Shown: positions 9,182-18,252 of the stretch, piece after piece
Layout: every line of letters begins with the position of its first letter
Numbering within the stretch: the first letter of the stretch is position 1
Assembly (NCBI GenBank): GCA_019116865.1
Contig: DXAW01000096.1
Span: 1 to 42,132, forward strand
Length of the DNA stretch: 42,132 nt
DNA from: Candidatus Coprenecus stercoravium
GTDB lineage: Bacteria > Bacteroidota > Bacteroidia > Bacteroidales > UBA932
Direction: 5' to 3'
The notes under the pieces: generated by a model
The model's database searches: none
What the model was told of the DNA's origin: nothing
Seen by the model: only the letters and a program-made list of their open reading frames with translations
Made by a program: the position numbers and the translations under genes

Positions 9182-9193
9182 TGTTTGTTTGAC
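9181..9193 (+). repeat. right 13-bp inverted repeat flanking hicAB
   Basis: ATGTTTGTTTGAC, exact reverse complement of 8539-8551. It begins at the last base of the hicB stop codon and precedes the terminator. Confidence 0.6.
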
Positions 9194-9212
9194 GACTCCA
9201 TCTTATGGATGC

Positions 9213-9243
9213 GCCCCGGACCACCGTGCCCGGGGCTTTTTGT
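9213..9243 (+). terminator. rho-independent terminator of hicAB
   Basis: GCCCCGG (9213-9219) pairs with CCGGGGC (9230-9236) around a 10-nt loop, then TTTTTGTTT. The T tract is present only in the rightward direction. It separates hicAB from the convergent lysis-end genes. Confidence 0.85.
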
Positions 9244-9557
9244 TTAGAATCTGATGAAATTCCAGCTTATGCCGACACCGATATAGGGGAACACCTTGAC
9301 CTGGCCGTTGGAGAGTCCCATGCCGTAGCCGGCCTGGATGCCTAAGCCCCATCTCCTGACAGGCTCTCTTGACACTGTACTGCTGTTGATGTAGACTGTG
9401 TGCGGAAAGACCCGGCAGCTATCCAGCCGAGGACAATGCCGCCCAGTCCGACGAGAATTGTCACTACAGTAACTCCGAACGATGCATACTTGAGCCACAT
9501 GCCTAGTCCGACGAGCAGCACCACAACGACTGCCCAAAAGATGATTTTTTTCTTCAT
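9244..9557 (-). CDS. small membrane protein with a -1 frame break (lysis region)
   Basis: The first frame (start 9557) encodes MKKKIIFWAVVVVLLVGLGMW and a second hydrophobic stretch up to WIAAGSF, then drifts into low-quality sequence ending at 9342. One frame over (-1), the same region continues as FPHTVYINSSTVSREPVRRW and ends in PYIGVGISWNFIRF, a tail I associate with small Bacteroides phage membrane proteins (DUF6808-like, from memory). Read as one, it is ~104 aa with two N-terminal membrane segments. The shift falls near GGGTCTTTCC (~9410). Either programmed -1 frameshifting, a real mutation or a base error. Position beside the endolysin suggests a lysis accessory or spanin-like role. 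Confidence 0.55.
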
Positions 9558-9578
9558 GATACTATTAAAATTTTAAGA

Positions 9579-10010
9579 TTAAACTTTCTCACCTTTATAG
9601 TCCTTTGAATAGAATATCTCTCCCCTCTGCGGCCCTCCGAACTTATGCGAGAAGTGTACGAAGGTGGGGTACAGGCCCATTTGGTCAAAGGGCAGCTTCA
9701 TCTTCAGCGCAAGCCTCGCCAGTTTCAGAGGATTATAGCAGCGCACGTCGGCCGCCTCGCCCTTTAAATGCTGAGACGTCAGCTCTCCGTCCACAGCTTC
9801 GTTCAGTTCAGGGCAACGGTAGCCGCTGTTGATTACCAGCTCCGCACCCCACGCCGTGCGCAGGGGCTGGAGGACATTGATGACCAGAGCCTGTATGCTG
9901 TCCCGCACCCTTGCGGTGGGGATGACGTTCACTATGCCGAGTTCCTCGGCTTTCTCGCTCTGCTCGAACTCCGAGTAGGAGAAGTTCCTGCTTATCGTTC
10001 CCATATACAT
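9579..10010 (-). CDS. M15-family peptidase, probable phage endolysin
   Basis: 143 aa, start chosen at 10010 because the ATG overlaps the upstream stop (TGATG) and GAGGAG precedes it. Peptidase M15_3-like: NSGYRCPELN (~61-70), zinc ligands H81 and D88 in SQHLKGEAADV, and H119 in FVHFSHK. These enzymes cut peptide bonds in peptidoglycan. There is no signal peptide, so a holin or the neighbouring membrane protein may be needed for release. It is near the end of the late operon, where lysis genes are expected. Confidence 0.88.
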   Translation of the reverse strand: MYMGTISRNFSYSEFEQSEKAEELGIVNVIPTARVRDSIQALVINVLQPLRTAWGAELVINSGYRCPELNEAVDGELTSQHLKGEAADVRCYNPLKLARLALKMKLPFDQMGLYPTFVHFSHKFGGPQRGEIFYSKDYKGEKV

Positions 10011-10615
10011 CACTCCTCAATAGGCGGTAATATATACTGTATCTTGTCGGCTGCCAGACCCATCTCGGTTCTGGCATAATCGGGAGCGACCCTGTCCTCA
10101 CACAGGTAGTCAATGACCAGGGATCCTACCCAGACATCGTCCTCGTCGGTCATCTGCTTTATGAAAAGGGACTCGGTGCCCAGGGCTGCGAAATTGGCCC
10201 TGTCCCGTTTCCCTTTCATGTCGGAGATCTCCCTGTAGAAGATGAAGTCCCGGGTGGATATCTCGCCATAGAAGACGGGGATGTTGTCTACGGGGTAGTC
10301 GGTCATCCTCTCCTTGACTGCGAGGATACCCATCTCGTCTATCTCGAACACGACGGAAATGAACTGCGTCTTTTTGAGGGGATGAGGCTGGATGATATAG
10401 CAGCGGTCGGCCTTCATATTGGCCAGGAGTATGGTCATCACATTGTAGATGGTGCCGTAGTCGCGCTTCTGCTTGCTTTTCGACTCGTTGACCTTAGCCT
10501 CCAGCTCACGGATCCGGAGATTGCTCTTCTTCTCCAGATGCTTCCACAGTATCGCAGCCCCTCCGAGAGTGAGAGGGGCCACAAGTGCCGTTATTATAGT
10601 GGTCCAGAGTTCCAT
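10010..10615 (-). CDS. phage protein with N-terminal membrane anchor
   Basis: 201 aa starting MELWTTIITALVAPLTLGG; the start overlaps the previous stop as TAATG. One N-terminal membrane helix (~5-25), then a coiled-coil segment rich in Lys/Glu (~28-55), then a mixed alpha/beta domain (RCYIIQPHPLKKTQFISVVFEI) that looks like a small sensor or GAF-like fold, though I cannot name it. Lying between the fibre-like gene and the endolysin, it is a holin or lysis-control candidate. Confidence 0.7.
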   Translation of the reverse strand: MELWTTIITALVAPLTLGGAAILWKHLEKKSNLRIRELEAKVNESKSKQKRDYGTIYNVMTILLANMKADRCYIIQPHPLKKTQFISVVFEIDEMGILAVKERMTDYPVDNIPVFYGEISTRDFIFYREISDMKGKRDRANFAALGTESLFIKQMTDEDDVWVGSLVIDYLCEDRVAPDYARTEMGLAADKIQYILPPIEE

Positions 10616-11334
10616 TATTCGGCCTCCCAATCCTCGTTGCTTATAACCCGCACTACTTTTCCGGCTCCAAGGTTGGTCAACGTCACAGACTGAGGAGATG
10701 CCGATATGGCAGCCACGGCAGAAGGCAGCTGGCTTACAGCTGTCCAGCCGTACAACGTGGCATCCGCATTCCTCAATACGACGCAGCAGTTTCTCTGCCC
10801 GGCCGTAGGATTCACAGGTACGGAGAAGGAGATGCCGAACTGTATTCCCGTGTCCTGGCCTGGATCATCAGGAAAGGACACCTTGTACCAATTAGTATCG
10901 GTACCTACAAGGGTGGCTAATACTTCAGACGAGTCATCCATCCTGAGGAATGTTTGTGACGGTATTGAATATCCAACGACGGCGTTGAGTGCAAGTATTC
11001 CCTGAGAAGTCGCATTTTCAGGGATTGAGATAGTGTCGGCAAGCATGAAGTAGAGCTCAGAGATATTGGTCAGCCCCTGAATCTGCACATTGCCGCCTTC
11101 CGCAGGTACGGACTGGCCGGAAACGCCGACTATCTCAATACATTCTTCCTTGGCCTGCTGATTAACAGTTACGACTACCTGAGCGTTTCCGGTGTCGCCG
11201 CTGGCTTTGAACAGCACCTGTTCGCTTCTGGGATAACGGCCGTAATGAACGCCGCCGCTAAATTCGACCGCCGTGACTCCGGACTCACCCGATGAGGGAG
11301 TGATAGTGCACCAATCTTTTTTCATATCTGTCAT
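10615..11334 (-). CDS. Ig-like/BACON-type phage tail surface protein
   Basis: 239 aa, almost all beta. The N-terminal part (WCTITPSSGESGVTAVEF, VVVTVNQQAKEECIEIVG) follows the BACON/Ig-like pattern found in Bacteroidetes surface proteins, and the C-terminus (ISASPQSVTLTNLGAGKVVRV) looks like a second short Ig-type unit. In phages such domains decorate tails and may bind glycans. It lies after the tail genes and before the lysis genes. Confidence 0.6.
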   Translation of the reverse strand: MTDMKKDWCTITPSSGESGVTAVEFSGGVHYGRYPRSEQVLFKASGDTGNAQVVVTVNQQAKEECIEIVGVSGQSVPAEGGNVQIQGLTNISELYFMLADTISIPENATSQGILALNAVVGYSIPSQTFLRMDDSSEVLATLVGTDTNWYKVSFPDDPGQDTGIQFGISFSVPVNPTAGQRNCCVVLRNADATLYGWTAVSQLPSAVAAISASPQSVTLTNLGAGKVVRVISNEDWEAE

Positions 11335-11345
11335 TATTTCAAAAT

Positions 11346-12551
11346 TTATCGTTCAATTTTCCACGGGAGGCCGCTGCGCACATAAACGACGGTGGCACCG
11401 TCCTCCTCGTCAAGAAGCGTCAGCTCCCGTACGGGATTACCGTCCGCATCCAGGACTTTAAGCATCTCCGGGATTTCAGGAGGACGAACGGGCAGGCACG
11501 GCAGGTCCTCCATGTCCATTTCCGGAACCACATCGTCGCTGTCCGCAAAACGGTACGAGAACGTCACAGAACTGGCCGGTTCCGCCGAGTTGTCACTCAT
11601 GTCTGATTCTGTCAGAACTATGCGTCTCGGGATACCTCCGTCAAAGCAATATATCTCAGGAGACTCCAGCAGTTCCAGGATCCATCGTCTCTGAGATGAG
11701 GTCAGGAGACCGGTACTCTGACTGAACACCTGCACGCATTCTATGTTGCCGGGCCTGAGCTTGTCACCGAGCCTGGCCGGCTCATAATCCGTCTCCGGTG
11801 ACGCACTGCGCCCGCCGGAGCAGCGTAACGTGTCGAATCCTCCGAGGGAGTTGCGGAAAACAAAAATTCTGTCACCGGCACGGCCGTCGACACATACGTA
11901 CCTCTGCATATACGTCCGTCTGGTCCCTGTCCCGTCTGCGAGAAAGACGTCCACGACACCGTACTTCTCCTCATCCGGAAGCAAATCCCACAGCTGCTGA
12001 AACCTCACGCTTGAGCAGTGGCACCGGCTTCCGATTCCGGAGACCAGGACTACATCCTTGTACCCTCCGGACACCGGATAGAACCTTGCGACAATCCGGC
12101 CGCGGTCCGTCCCGACATGGTAGCACGCCAGCCATTCCGGCTGCATGGCCGTCACCTCCTTGACCTGCGGCTGTCTGGTCAGCCAGTGGCTCTTTATGTA
12201 CTCCGATGCGGACATGCCGCTCCGTACTCCACCACGGAGGACGTCAAAAGTTCCGTTGACCGGCTGCTCTCCGTCATCCGCCGTAAAGAGCACCGACAAA
12301 CGGTTGCCATTAAGATACTGGGAGGCATCCGCCTCAGGAAGTCCCTCGTCCGATTCAAACTCCTTGCATATCACCTCCGACACGTCAATCTCCACTTTTC
12401 CGCCAAAAGGCTCATATCTCTCACGTAATAGATCCTCTTCACTGGTATGGACTTTCAGGGTGAAGAGGAAGGACCTGTCCGCTGATATGACCACCGGTGC
12501 GAGACCGTCTGCGAAAGAGACTCTGTCGGGTGCGCTGACTATTGTTACCAT
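11346..12551 (-). CDS. distal tail / receptor-side structural protein
   Basis: 401 aa starting MVTIVSAPDRVSFADGLAPV. No catalytic motif; beta-rich throughout, with a cysteine-containing middle part (GSRCHCSSVRFQQLWDL). Its position between the 685-aa tail protein and the BACON-like protein suggests a baseplate or fibre component. I do not recognise a named family. Overall composition matches its neighbours. Confidence 0.6.
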   Translation of the reverse strand: MVTIVSAPDRVSFADGLAPVVISADRSFLFTLKVHTSEEDLLRERYEPFGGKVEIDVSEVICKEFESDEGLPEADASQYLNGNRLSVLFTADDGEQPVNGTFDVLRGGVRSGMSASEYIKSHWLTRQPQVKEVTAMQPEWLACYHVGTDRGRIVARFYPVSGGYKDVVLVSGIGSRCHCSSVRFQQLWDLLPDEEKYGVVDVFLADGTGTRRTYMQRYVCVDGRAGDRIFVFRNSLGGFDTLRCSGGRSASPETDYEPARLGDKLRPGNIECVQVFSQSTGLLTSSQRRWILELLESPEIYCFDGGIPRRIVLTESDMSDNSAEPASSVTFSYRFADSDDVVPEMDMEDLPCLPVRPPEIPEMLKVLDADGNPVRELTLLDEEDGATVVYVRSGLPWKIER

Positions 12552-12595
12552 GGTTACAAAAATACTTTTAAGACCGGTGACGGGAAAGGACAGAA

Positions 12596-14653
12596 TCAGA
12601 GCACGAGAGGGACGGACTCATACCATGCGTCTCCCTCAAGAAGGGCTGAATGTTGTTGGAGGCTTTCTTCGTTTTTGTTACGATACCAGACACGTCCCTG
12701 ACGTTTGTGCTCTCCGTCGATAAGTCCTGCCTTTGAAGGATACGGCAGCATGACGGCTCCGTCCCTGGGCTCCTCGGCCCACTCCCATCTGGGGTTATCA
12801 ATATAATCAGGAGCCGGCTGTTCTGCAATCCAGGCATCCATGGCGGCTGTCCCGTCACAGCAGTACTTCCAGTAGAAATAGATGCCGGTGAAAGTATGGC
12901 CGGGAAGTGCGGATTGCTGCGCATCTTCATAATCCTGCAGAAGGGCGAACTCGCACTCTCCGCATGCGGACACCTTGCCGACAGAGTATTTCATGGTCTT
13001 CGGAAGCAGGCGGGCGCCTCCGAACTGCTTGGCGCAGAGCGTACCGAATGACAGCAGGCTGTGTGGCGGCAAAGACGGAGTCAGCTTAATCGACACATTG
13101 CAGTTCAGCGCGGCGTATTCCGCCTCCTTGAAGAAATTGTTGAAAATGGCATCCGGCAGTAGTTCCGGCACGTTCTCCAGATAACGGCCCAGATTGTCAC
13201 GGCCACGCACTGTCCCCAGACGATGAGCCGTTCTGTGCCTCTCGTCCCATATGGTGAATCCGGCGTCGGCGGCAATCATGATTTTCTGTTCATATCCCGA
13301 TTCGGAGGAGCCGGCGACCGAGGTCCTGGAATGACGCCGTTCGCCTATATACAGAGCGGTGATGACATCCCCCGATTTACTGCCCCGGTCATATGCGTAG
13401 AGAGGAGGTATGGGATCCGCCGGGGTGCGTTCCTGCGGATTGTCCGTAGCACCGCTGTCCGCATTGAAGTAATCGGAACCGACACGGCTGAGCGTCATGC
13501 CGTTCTCATCATTACCGAGCTCGTAATATTCCCCAAGGGCAAGCCTGCATATGAGAGTTCTCAGACGCAGTGTAGACGGAAGTATCTCAGTCCATCTGGA
13601 GAACATATACTCATCCATGGAGATGGCGCAGTCATGCCGGTCACGCAGTTCCTGAAATGTCTCCGCCGCCGGTGCCGCACCGTCAAGCGACGTGTCGGGC
13701 TTCAGGACCACATGCCCCGGTTCATCTACGGATAGCTCCATGTCCGACTTGTCCGCTTTTCCCGTCAGGTCCATGTCCGGAGATGACGAATAGATGTCTT
13801 TCAATGCCCTCAGGTCGACGGTCGTTCCGTCGGTTGAGACAGAGATGTAGATGCCGAACTTCGCCTCCATCCACTCCAGGAACTCGGCTACAGTGCAGGA
13901 GGGGACGATGTCCGCATAATGGATAGTCCCGTCGCAGATGGTGTCGGCGTTGTTGTTGAGAACAACTACCCGGTTGAAGTACGAATCGTCAATCGCGCTG
14001 GTTCCGATGCTGTAGCCCATCCTGGAAAAGAGGAGGGCGACCAGACGGCGCAGATACAGGAACACGGTAAGACCGTAACCGTCGGGGACTTCCTCCGTGC
14101 CGCCGTCGACAGTCACTGTTCTGGCCGCAGACAGCAGGGACGACTGCACGTCCGGGTCAGGCTCGTTGAGTATGAAAAAGGTATCGTCGCTCTTGTTCAC
14201 CAGTACCGGAAATACTGCGAAGTCATATTCAGGAACCATCCCGTTGTAGACCTTGACGAGATACTCCGCCCATTTGACCGGAGTACTGTAGTCCAGACGA
14301 TTCTCGTCTTTGAAAATCTCTCTCAGGGAGACATCCTTGTACTTGCTGTAGATTACGCTCTCGGAGAACACCATCGAGGCCGTGATACCGTCGCTGCTGT
14401 ATTTGCTTATGATAAGGGTGCCTTTGCGTATCAGGACTCCGGCCTCAAGCAGGGCCGGGATCTTACGCAGATAACGCATGCTGCGCTCCGGACGCAGCGG
14501 CTGCCCGAGGAGGGAGAGGTTGTGCGGGGTGGCCGGCAGCGAGACCGGAATGCTCTGCTCTCCCTGTTCGGAGAACACCGACGATGTTTTCTCTATCTCG
14601 AAGGAGAAATCTTCCGGCAGTTCCAGAATGCCCTTGTCTATGATAATTCTCAT
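12596..14653 (-). CDS. distal tail / baseplate hub-like protein
   Basis: 685 aa starting MRIIIDKGILELPEDFSFEI. The gene directly after the tape measure in siphoviruses usually encodes the distal tail protein or tail-associated hub, and the N-terminal region (FSEQGEQSIPVSLPATPHN) recurs, from memory, in Bacteroides siphophage tail proteins. The middle part (VAEFLEWMEAKFGIYISVS) is hub-like. It overlaps the tape measure stop by 4 nt (ATGA), so translation is coupled. Confidence 0.72.
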   Translation of the reverse strand: MRIIIDKGILELPEDFSFEIEKTSSVFSEQGEQSIPVSLPATPHNLSLLGQPLRPERSMRYLRKIPALLEAGVLIRKGTLIISKYSSDGITASMVFSESVIYSKYKDVSLREIFKDENRLDYSTPVKWAEYLVKVYNGMVPEYDFAVFPVLVNKSDDTFFILNEPDPDVQSSLLSAARTVTVDGGTEEVPDGYGLTVFLYLRRLVALLFSRMGYSIGTSAIDDSYFNRVVVLNNNADTICDGTIHYADIVPSCTVAEFLEWMEAKFGIYISVSTDGTTVDLRALKDIYSSSPDMDLTGKADKSDMELSVDEPGHVVLKPDTSLDGAAPAAETFQELRDRHDCAISMDEYMFSRWTEILPSTLRLRTLICRLALGEYYELGNDENGMTLSRVGSDYFNADSGATDNPQERTPADPIPPLYAYDRGSKSGDVITALYIGERRHSRTSVAGSSESGYEQKIMIAADAGFTIWDERHRTAHRLGTVRGRDNLGRYLENVPELLPDAIFNNFFKEAEYAALNCNVSIKLTPSLPPHSLLSFGTLCAKQFGGARLLPKTMKYSVGKVSACGECEFALLQDYEDAQQSALPGHTFTGIYFYWKYCCDGTAAMDAWIAEQPAPDYIDNPRWEWAEEPRDGAVMLPYPSKAGLIDGEHKRQGRVWYRNKNEESLQQHSALLEGDAWYESVPLVL

Positions 14654-17562
14654 GATCTGCTTCCGGCTTTAAGGTGAGTATTCCTGAGCGACTGCTGTAA
14701 GTTCAGTTCCGAGAGCACGACATAGGCCTTGACGGGGTTTTTTCTGAGAGCACGGAGTTCCGACATGACGCCGTCCAGGACCGCATCGGCACCAGAAGCG
14801 CTTCCCGCATAGCCTCCGTCTGCGAATCCCGGCAGGGGATTGCGCCGGCTGCGTCGGGAGCGGATCCGCTCGATGGCCATCACGTGGGAATAGGCCTCGG
14901 GGTCGCGCATCTCAGGCACCGGGACCACATATTCGCCACGGTGAACAATGCCGGCCGGTTCCAGACGGCCGCCGTAACCGGTGAAGCCTCCCTCTGAGTA
15001 GCCCGATCCGCTTGTCACCGTGCGGACAGATGCGGATTCCGACGAGCCGGTGGCCGAGGTGTTCATGATGGCGTTGCGCTGGGCGATGATGGTGGCCACC
15101 TGTGCAGCTGTGGTCGCCGCTATCATGCCCATGATGATGCCGGCGAGCACCGGGTTTGCTCCTGCCGCATTCCAGGCCTGCACCATGGCCAATGCTCCGG
15201 ATGTAAGGGCCTGGGCTATCTGGATGCCCATGTTGATGTTGGCGTATTTTTTCTGAAGCTCCAGCTTTTTGGCCTCGTACTTCTCCTCTATGGCCGCTCT
15301 CTTGTCGGCGTTGCTGCCGGCTGCGGCCAGCTCTTTCTGCATCTGCGCCTCCAGCGATGCCGTCTGGGCCTCCTGGATGCTGCTGACCAACGACGCCATG
15401 TTATTCAGGACGACCGATGCCATCTGAAGGTTCTCCTCCCAGCCCTCGGACTGAATATTCCGGGCCTGGGCACTGTACTTGCGGATGATATCCACCCGGG
15501 CTTTCTGGTACGTCTCTTCTGACAGCAGCCCTTCATCATACATGGATTTCAGATGAGCCAGCTCGGCGTCCTTGTCAACGGCAAGCCCTTCCAGCCTAGT
15601 GCGCTTGTCAGCGTACCTGCTTGTAAGCTCTCCGGCCGTCTGTCTGTCCTCCTCCAGCTGCTGACGCCGGCCCTCATCAACGTCCTCGGTCACTAGACCA
15701 TCAATAATCTTCGTACTTTCCGCAGTTATCTCCTCCATGGTCTTATTTACGGACCGGGCCTTTTCGAGCGCTCCGTCCAAAGCCTCCTCCGAGCCGTCGG
15801 CCGCTGCCTGGGTGAAGCCGTCCATCGAAGATATCATATCGTCCAGCACCGCCTCGGTAGACTCCAGTATGTCCACTCCGAATTTTTTGTTGACCTCGCT
15901 GACCCGCCTCAGCCTCTCCGTCTCGATGCGCTCCAGTTCCGCGCTCATCTCCTCCTCCGTCATCTGGCGGTCAGCTGCCCTCTGCTTCACCGCTATCCTC
16001 TCCTGCGCGGCCCATTCCTCCACCTTGGCCGCCTCCTTCTCGTACTCCTCCGTCTTCAGTTCCTCCCTGAGCTTCGCCAACATCGTTTTGGTCCTTAGCG
16101 TGGCCTGCTCAAAATCAGCCCGAGCTTTCAAATAACCAGTCTGGGCATCAACATATGCCAGTATATCCTCATCGTTCAGCAAATCATATTCACGCTGGAG
16201 TTCTACTATTTTGTCCAATCCGTCAACCTCATCAAGCATTTTTTTCATTTCATTCTCCAGTCTGGAAACATTCCCCTCGTATGTGGCAAGAACCTGAAGG
16301 CTCGGAGCAGTGACCCTTGCTATCTTCAATGCTCTGCGGGCTTTTTTCAGTTCCTCCTCCAGTTCCAGATAATCACCGGCTGCATCAAGCATCTCCGCAT
16401 TATTAAAATAATTATCCACAATATATTCCATATCCTCGGAGCTGAGGGCTCCGTTTGTTTTGTCGTTAATTGCCTTCAATGCAACAACCCGTTCTCTTTC
16501 CGCTGTTTTTTTCCTCACACTAAGAATCTGATTTTCCAGTTCCAGAATCTTCTCTGCTGCGGCAATCCTCTCTTTATTGGACTTGGTCGTATCACGCATC
16601 ACTGCCGTCTGCCTGGATATCTCTATGTTGTTTCTGGTCTCGGTCAACGAAGAGGCATTCTGCATCTCAAAAACATCCTCTTGGAGTTTTGCCAGTTCGC
16701 GGCCCTCCCTGACTGCTTTTTCTATATTATTCCATAGTCCAGACCAGTCACCCGATGCTAATGTTGTAAGAAAGGCCTCATATCCTTTCCGCATACCGGT
16801 AGTGAATCTATTCCATCTGTCACCGATAACATTTGATGTTGACACAATATCCTGACTTAATCTCTTTAAGCCAGCGGCACCTTTAGTTACGACATTCGTC
16901 CATAAGTTACCCCACATCGTTGCCCATTTGGCATTCGTATCCTTAGTGGATTCTTCCACATCGCCCATGCGCTCTTTTACTTCCTGAAGACGGACATTCA
17001 GCTTCTGCCAGTCAGGGTTGCCCGCAGCCCCCGGAATGTCATCCATCCGATCGGCAAGCTGTTTGGCGTAGGTTTCCAGCTGCTTTGCCGACATCTGCGT
17101 TATGTCCATGGAGTCAGCCACCCGCATGGTTCCGGCACGCACCTCCCCCATACGTCTAGTTACTTTTATGTACTCATCGTTGAGCCGGTCCCATGTCTCA
17201 GTGTCTGCGGATTGGATAGTGTCGTCCAAAGCCTTACGAAGCATTTTTGACCGTTCTCGAAGCTGATTTGAGGATAATTGAGACACATCCAGAGCATTGG
17301 AGTACCCCTTCTGCTCTTTTATCAGAGCCTTCATTCTTTTAGTAAGATCCTCTGAATGAAGCTGAAGCTCAATAAATTCATCTGAGTTTTTCTTGCCCTG
17401 CGCAGCGAGTGATGCCATGGCACTCTCCATTCTGGTAACAGCATCCCGCAGCTCCGAGACTTCTTTTGCTGCTTCCTTGGCCTGTTCCGTAAAGTCGGGC
17501 ACGTCGCTTGACTCCACCTCTATCAGGATTCTCTGAATTTCCTCATTAAACAAATTTGCCAT
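14650..17562 (-). CDS. tail tape measure protein
   Basis: 970 aa. Long heptad-rich coiled coil from residue ~20 to ~780, with many Glu/Lys/Arg, followed by hydrophobic segments (~785-835, with SGALAMVQAWNAAG and AGIIMGMIAATTAAQVATII) and a Gly/Ser-rich C-terminal part. This is the standard pattern of a tape measure, which sets tail length and enters the cell envelope during DNA delivery. At ~0.15 nm per residue it predicts a tail of about 145 nm. It is the longest gene of the late block. Confidence 0.92.
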   Translation of the reverse strand: MANLFNEEIQRILIEVESSDVPDFTEQAKEAAKEVSELRDAVTRMESAMASLAAQGKKNSDEFIELQLHSEDLTKRMKALIKEQKGYSNALDVSQLSSNQLRERSKMLRKALDDTIQSADTETWDRLNDEYIKVTRRMGEVRAGTMRVADSMDITQMSAKQLETYAKQLADRMDDIPGAAGNPDWQKLNVRLQEVKERMGDVEESTKDTNAKWATMWGNLWTNVVTKGAAGLKRLSQDIVSTSNVIGDRWNRFTTGMRKGYEAFLTTLASGDWSGLWNNIEKAVREGRELAKLQEDVFEMQNASSLTETRNNIEISRQTAVMRDTTKSNKERIAAAEKILELENQILSVRKKTAERERVVALKAINDKTNGALSSEDMEYIVDNYFNNAEMLDAAGDYLELEEELKKARRALKIARVTAPSLQVLATYEGNVSRLENEMKKMLDEVDGLDKIVELQREYDLLNDEDILAYVDAQTGYLKARADFEQATLRTKTMLAKLREELKTEEYEKEAAKVEEWAAQERIAVKQRAADRQMTEEEMSAELERIETERLRRVSEVNKKFGVDILESTEAVLDDMISSMDGFTQAAADGSEEALDGALEKARSVNKTMEEITAESTKIIDGLVTEDVDEGRRQQLEEDRQTAGELTSRYADKRTRLEGLAVDKDAELAHLKSMYDEGLLSEETYQKARVDIIRKYSAQARNIQSEGWEENLQMASVVLNNMASLVSSIQEAQTASLEAQMQKELAAAGSNADKRAAIEEKYEAKKLELQKKYANINMGIQIAQALTSGALAMVQAWNAAGANPVLAGIIMGMIAATTAAQVATIIAQRNAIMNTSATGSSESASVRTVTSGSGYSEGGFTGYGGRLEPAGIVHRGEYVVPVPEMRDPEAYSHVMAIERIRSRRSRRNPLPGFADGGYAGSASGADAVLDGVMSELRALRKNPVKAYVVLSELNLQQSLRNTHLKAGSRS

Positions 17563-17621
17563 AGTCTTTTCTTTTGCGCAAAGATGAGACTATGGCGATA
17601 AGTCTGAAAGGACAAAGAACG

Positions 17622-17810
17622 TCACTTTTTTTTACTGGAAGTCCTGCCGCACATGAAATCCATATATTCCTTTTCGGTCATAGGCTTCTGGCCTGTCCTC
17701 TTGTATCTTATGTGATCAAATACATTGTTTATAAACATAAGAATCAGAAAAGGAGCCGCAATTATTGCAAGTACCAGAATCATTGCCAATATGAAGTTTA
17801 TTACGCCCAT
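17622..17810 (-). CDS. small membrane protein upstream of tape measure
   Basis: 62 aa: one long hydrophobic helix (MGVINFILAMILVLAIIAAP, continuing FLILMFINNVF) then a basic tail ending SSKKK. No family recognised. It is the first gene behind the operator-promoter cluster at 17855-17889, so it is likely under repressor control, together with the tape measure downstream. A role in tail assembly, lysis or exclusion is possible. Confidence 0.65.
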   Translation of the reverse strand: MGVINFILAMILVLAIIAAPFLILMFINNVFDHIRYKRTGQKPMTEKEYMDFMCGRTSSKKK

Positions 17811-17854
17811 AGCTGCCTATATCTACTGTGCGAATATATAGAATTTTCCTCACA

Positions 17855-17889
17855 TTTACAAATGTAAAGACAACTTTACGCGCGTAAAG
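17855..17889. promoter_or_regulatory. twin operator with embedded leftward promoter
   Basis: Two inverted repeats: TTTACA-AA-TGTAAA (17855-17868, centre 17861.5) and the perfect 16-bp palindrome CTTTACGCGCGTAAAG (17874-17889, centre 17881.5), exactly 20 bp apart. The first, read leftward, shares the 15-mer CTTTACATTTGTAAA with the operator at 38285-38302 and contains the -7 box TACATTTG (17859-17866). The second covers the -33 area. Probably bound by the prophage repressor at 38.4 kb. Confidence 0.72.
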
Positions 17890-17895
17890 CCGGTA

Positions 17896-18252
17896 TCATG
17901 CAGGGCCAGTCGTGAAAATTCTCGATATGGTCTGGCGTACAATGCCGGATATGCCCTGGCAGAGGCGGACATATATGCCTGAGAACAGGTATCCATATGT
18001 GTATCGGTTGTATATTTGGTGATAGTTTTTCTTTCTTTTGCCTGTGGCCGTTCTTGACAAATCCAGAAAACGGATATACAGGGGGTATGACACGGTCAAC
18101 CGCTTCCCATGCATTACCGGGGCCGTGGACATGGATGCAAGAAGTCTTCCTGTACCGCCGCTGTAGTGACGGGATGCTATCTCGGCCTGCTTTTTCAGCA
18201 TATCCTCCGCCTTTCCCTCGGCTACGGCCTTTATGTATTTCTCGGTGATCAT
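17896..18252 (-). CDS. putative tail completion / head-tail joining protein
   Basis: 118 aa starting MITEKYIKAVAEGKAEDMLK. The middle segment (SYPLYIRFLDLSRTATGKRKK, then YNRYTYGYLFSGIYVRL) is of a kind I associate with hypothetical proteins between portal and tape measure in Bacteroidales phages. Position suggests a neck or tail-completion role. The start overlaps the upstream stop by 4 nt. Confidence 0.65.
   Translation of the reverse strand: MITEKYIKAVAEGKAEDMLKKQAEIASRHYSGGTGRLLASMSTAPVMHGKRLTVSYPLYIRFLDLSRTATGKRKKNYHQIYNRYTYGYLFSGIYVRLCQGISGIVRQTISRIFTTGPA

Noticed and set aside
12557-12564. Promoter (TATTTTTG read leftward) before the 401-aa tail gene
   Set aside because: The box lies too near the start codon and there is no -33 element; probably chance in a short AT-rich gap.
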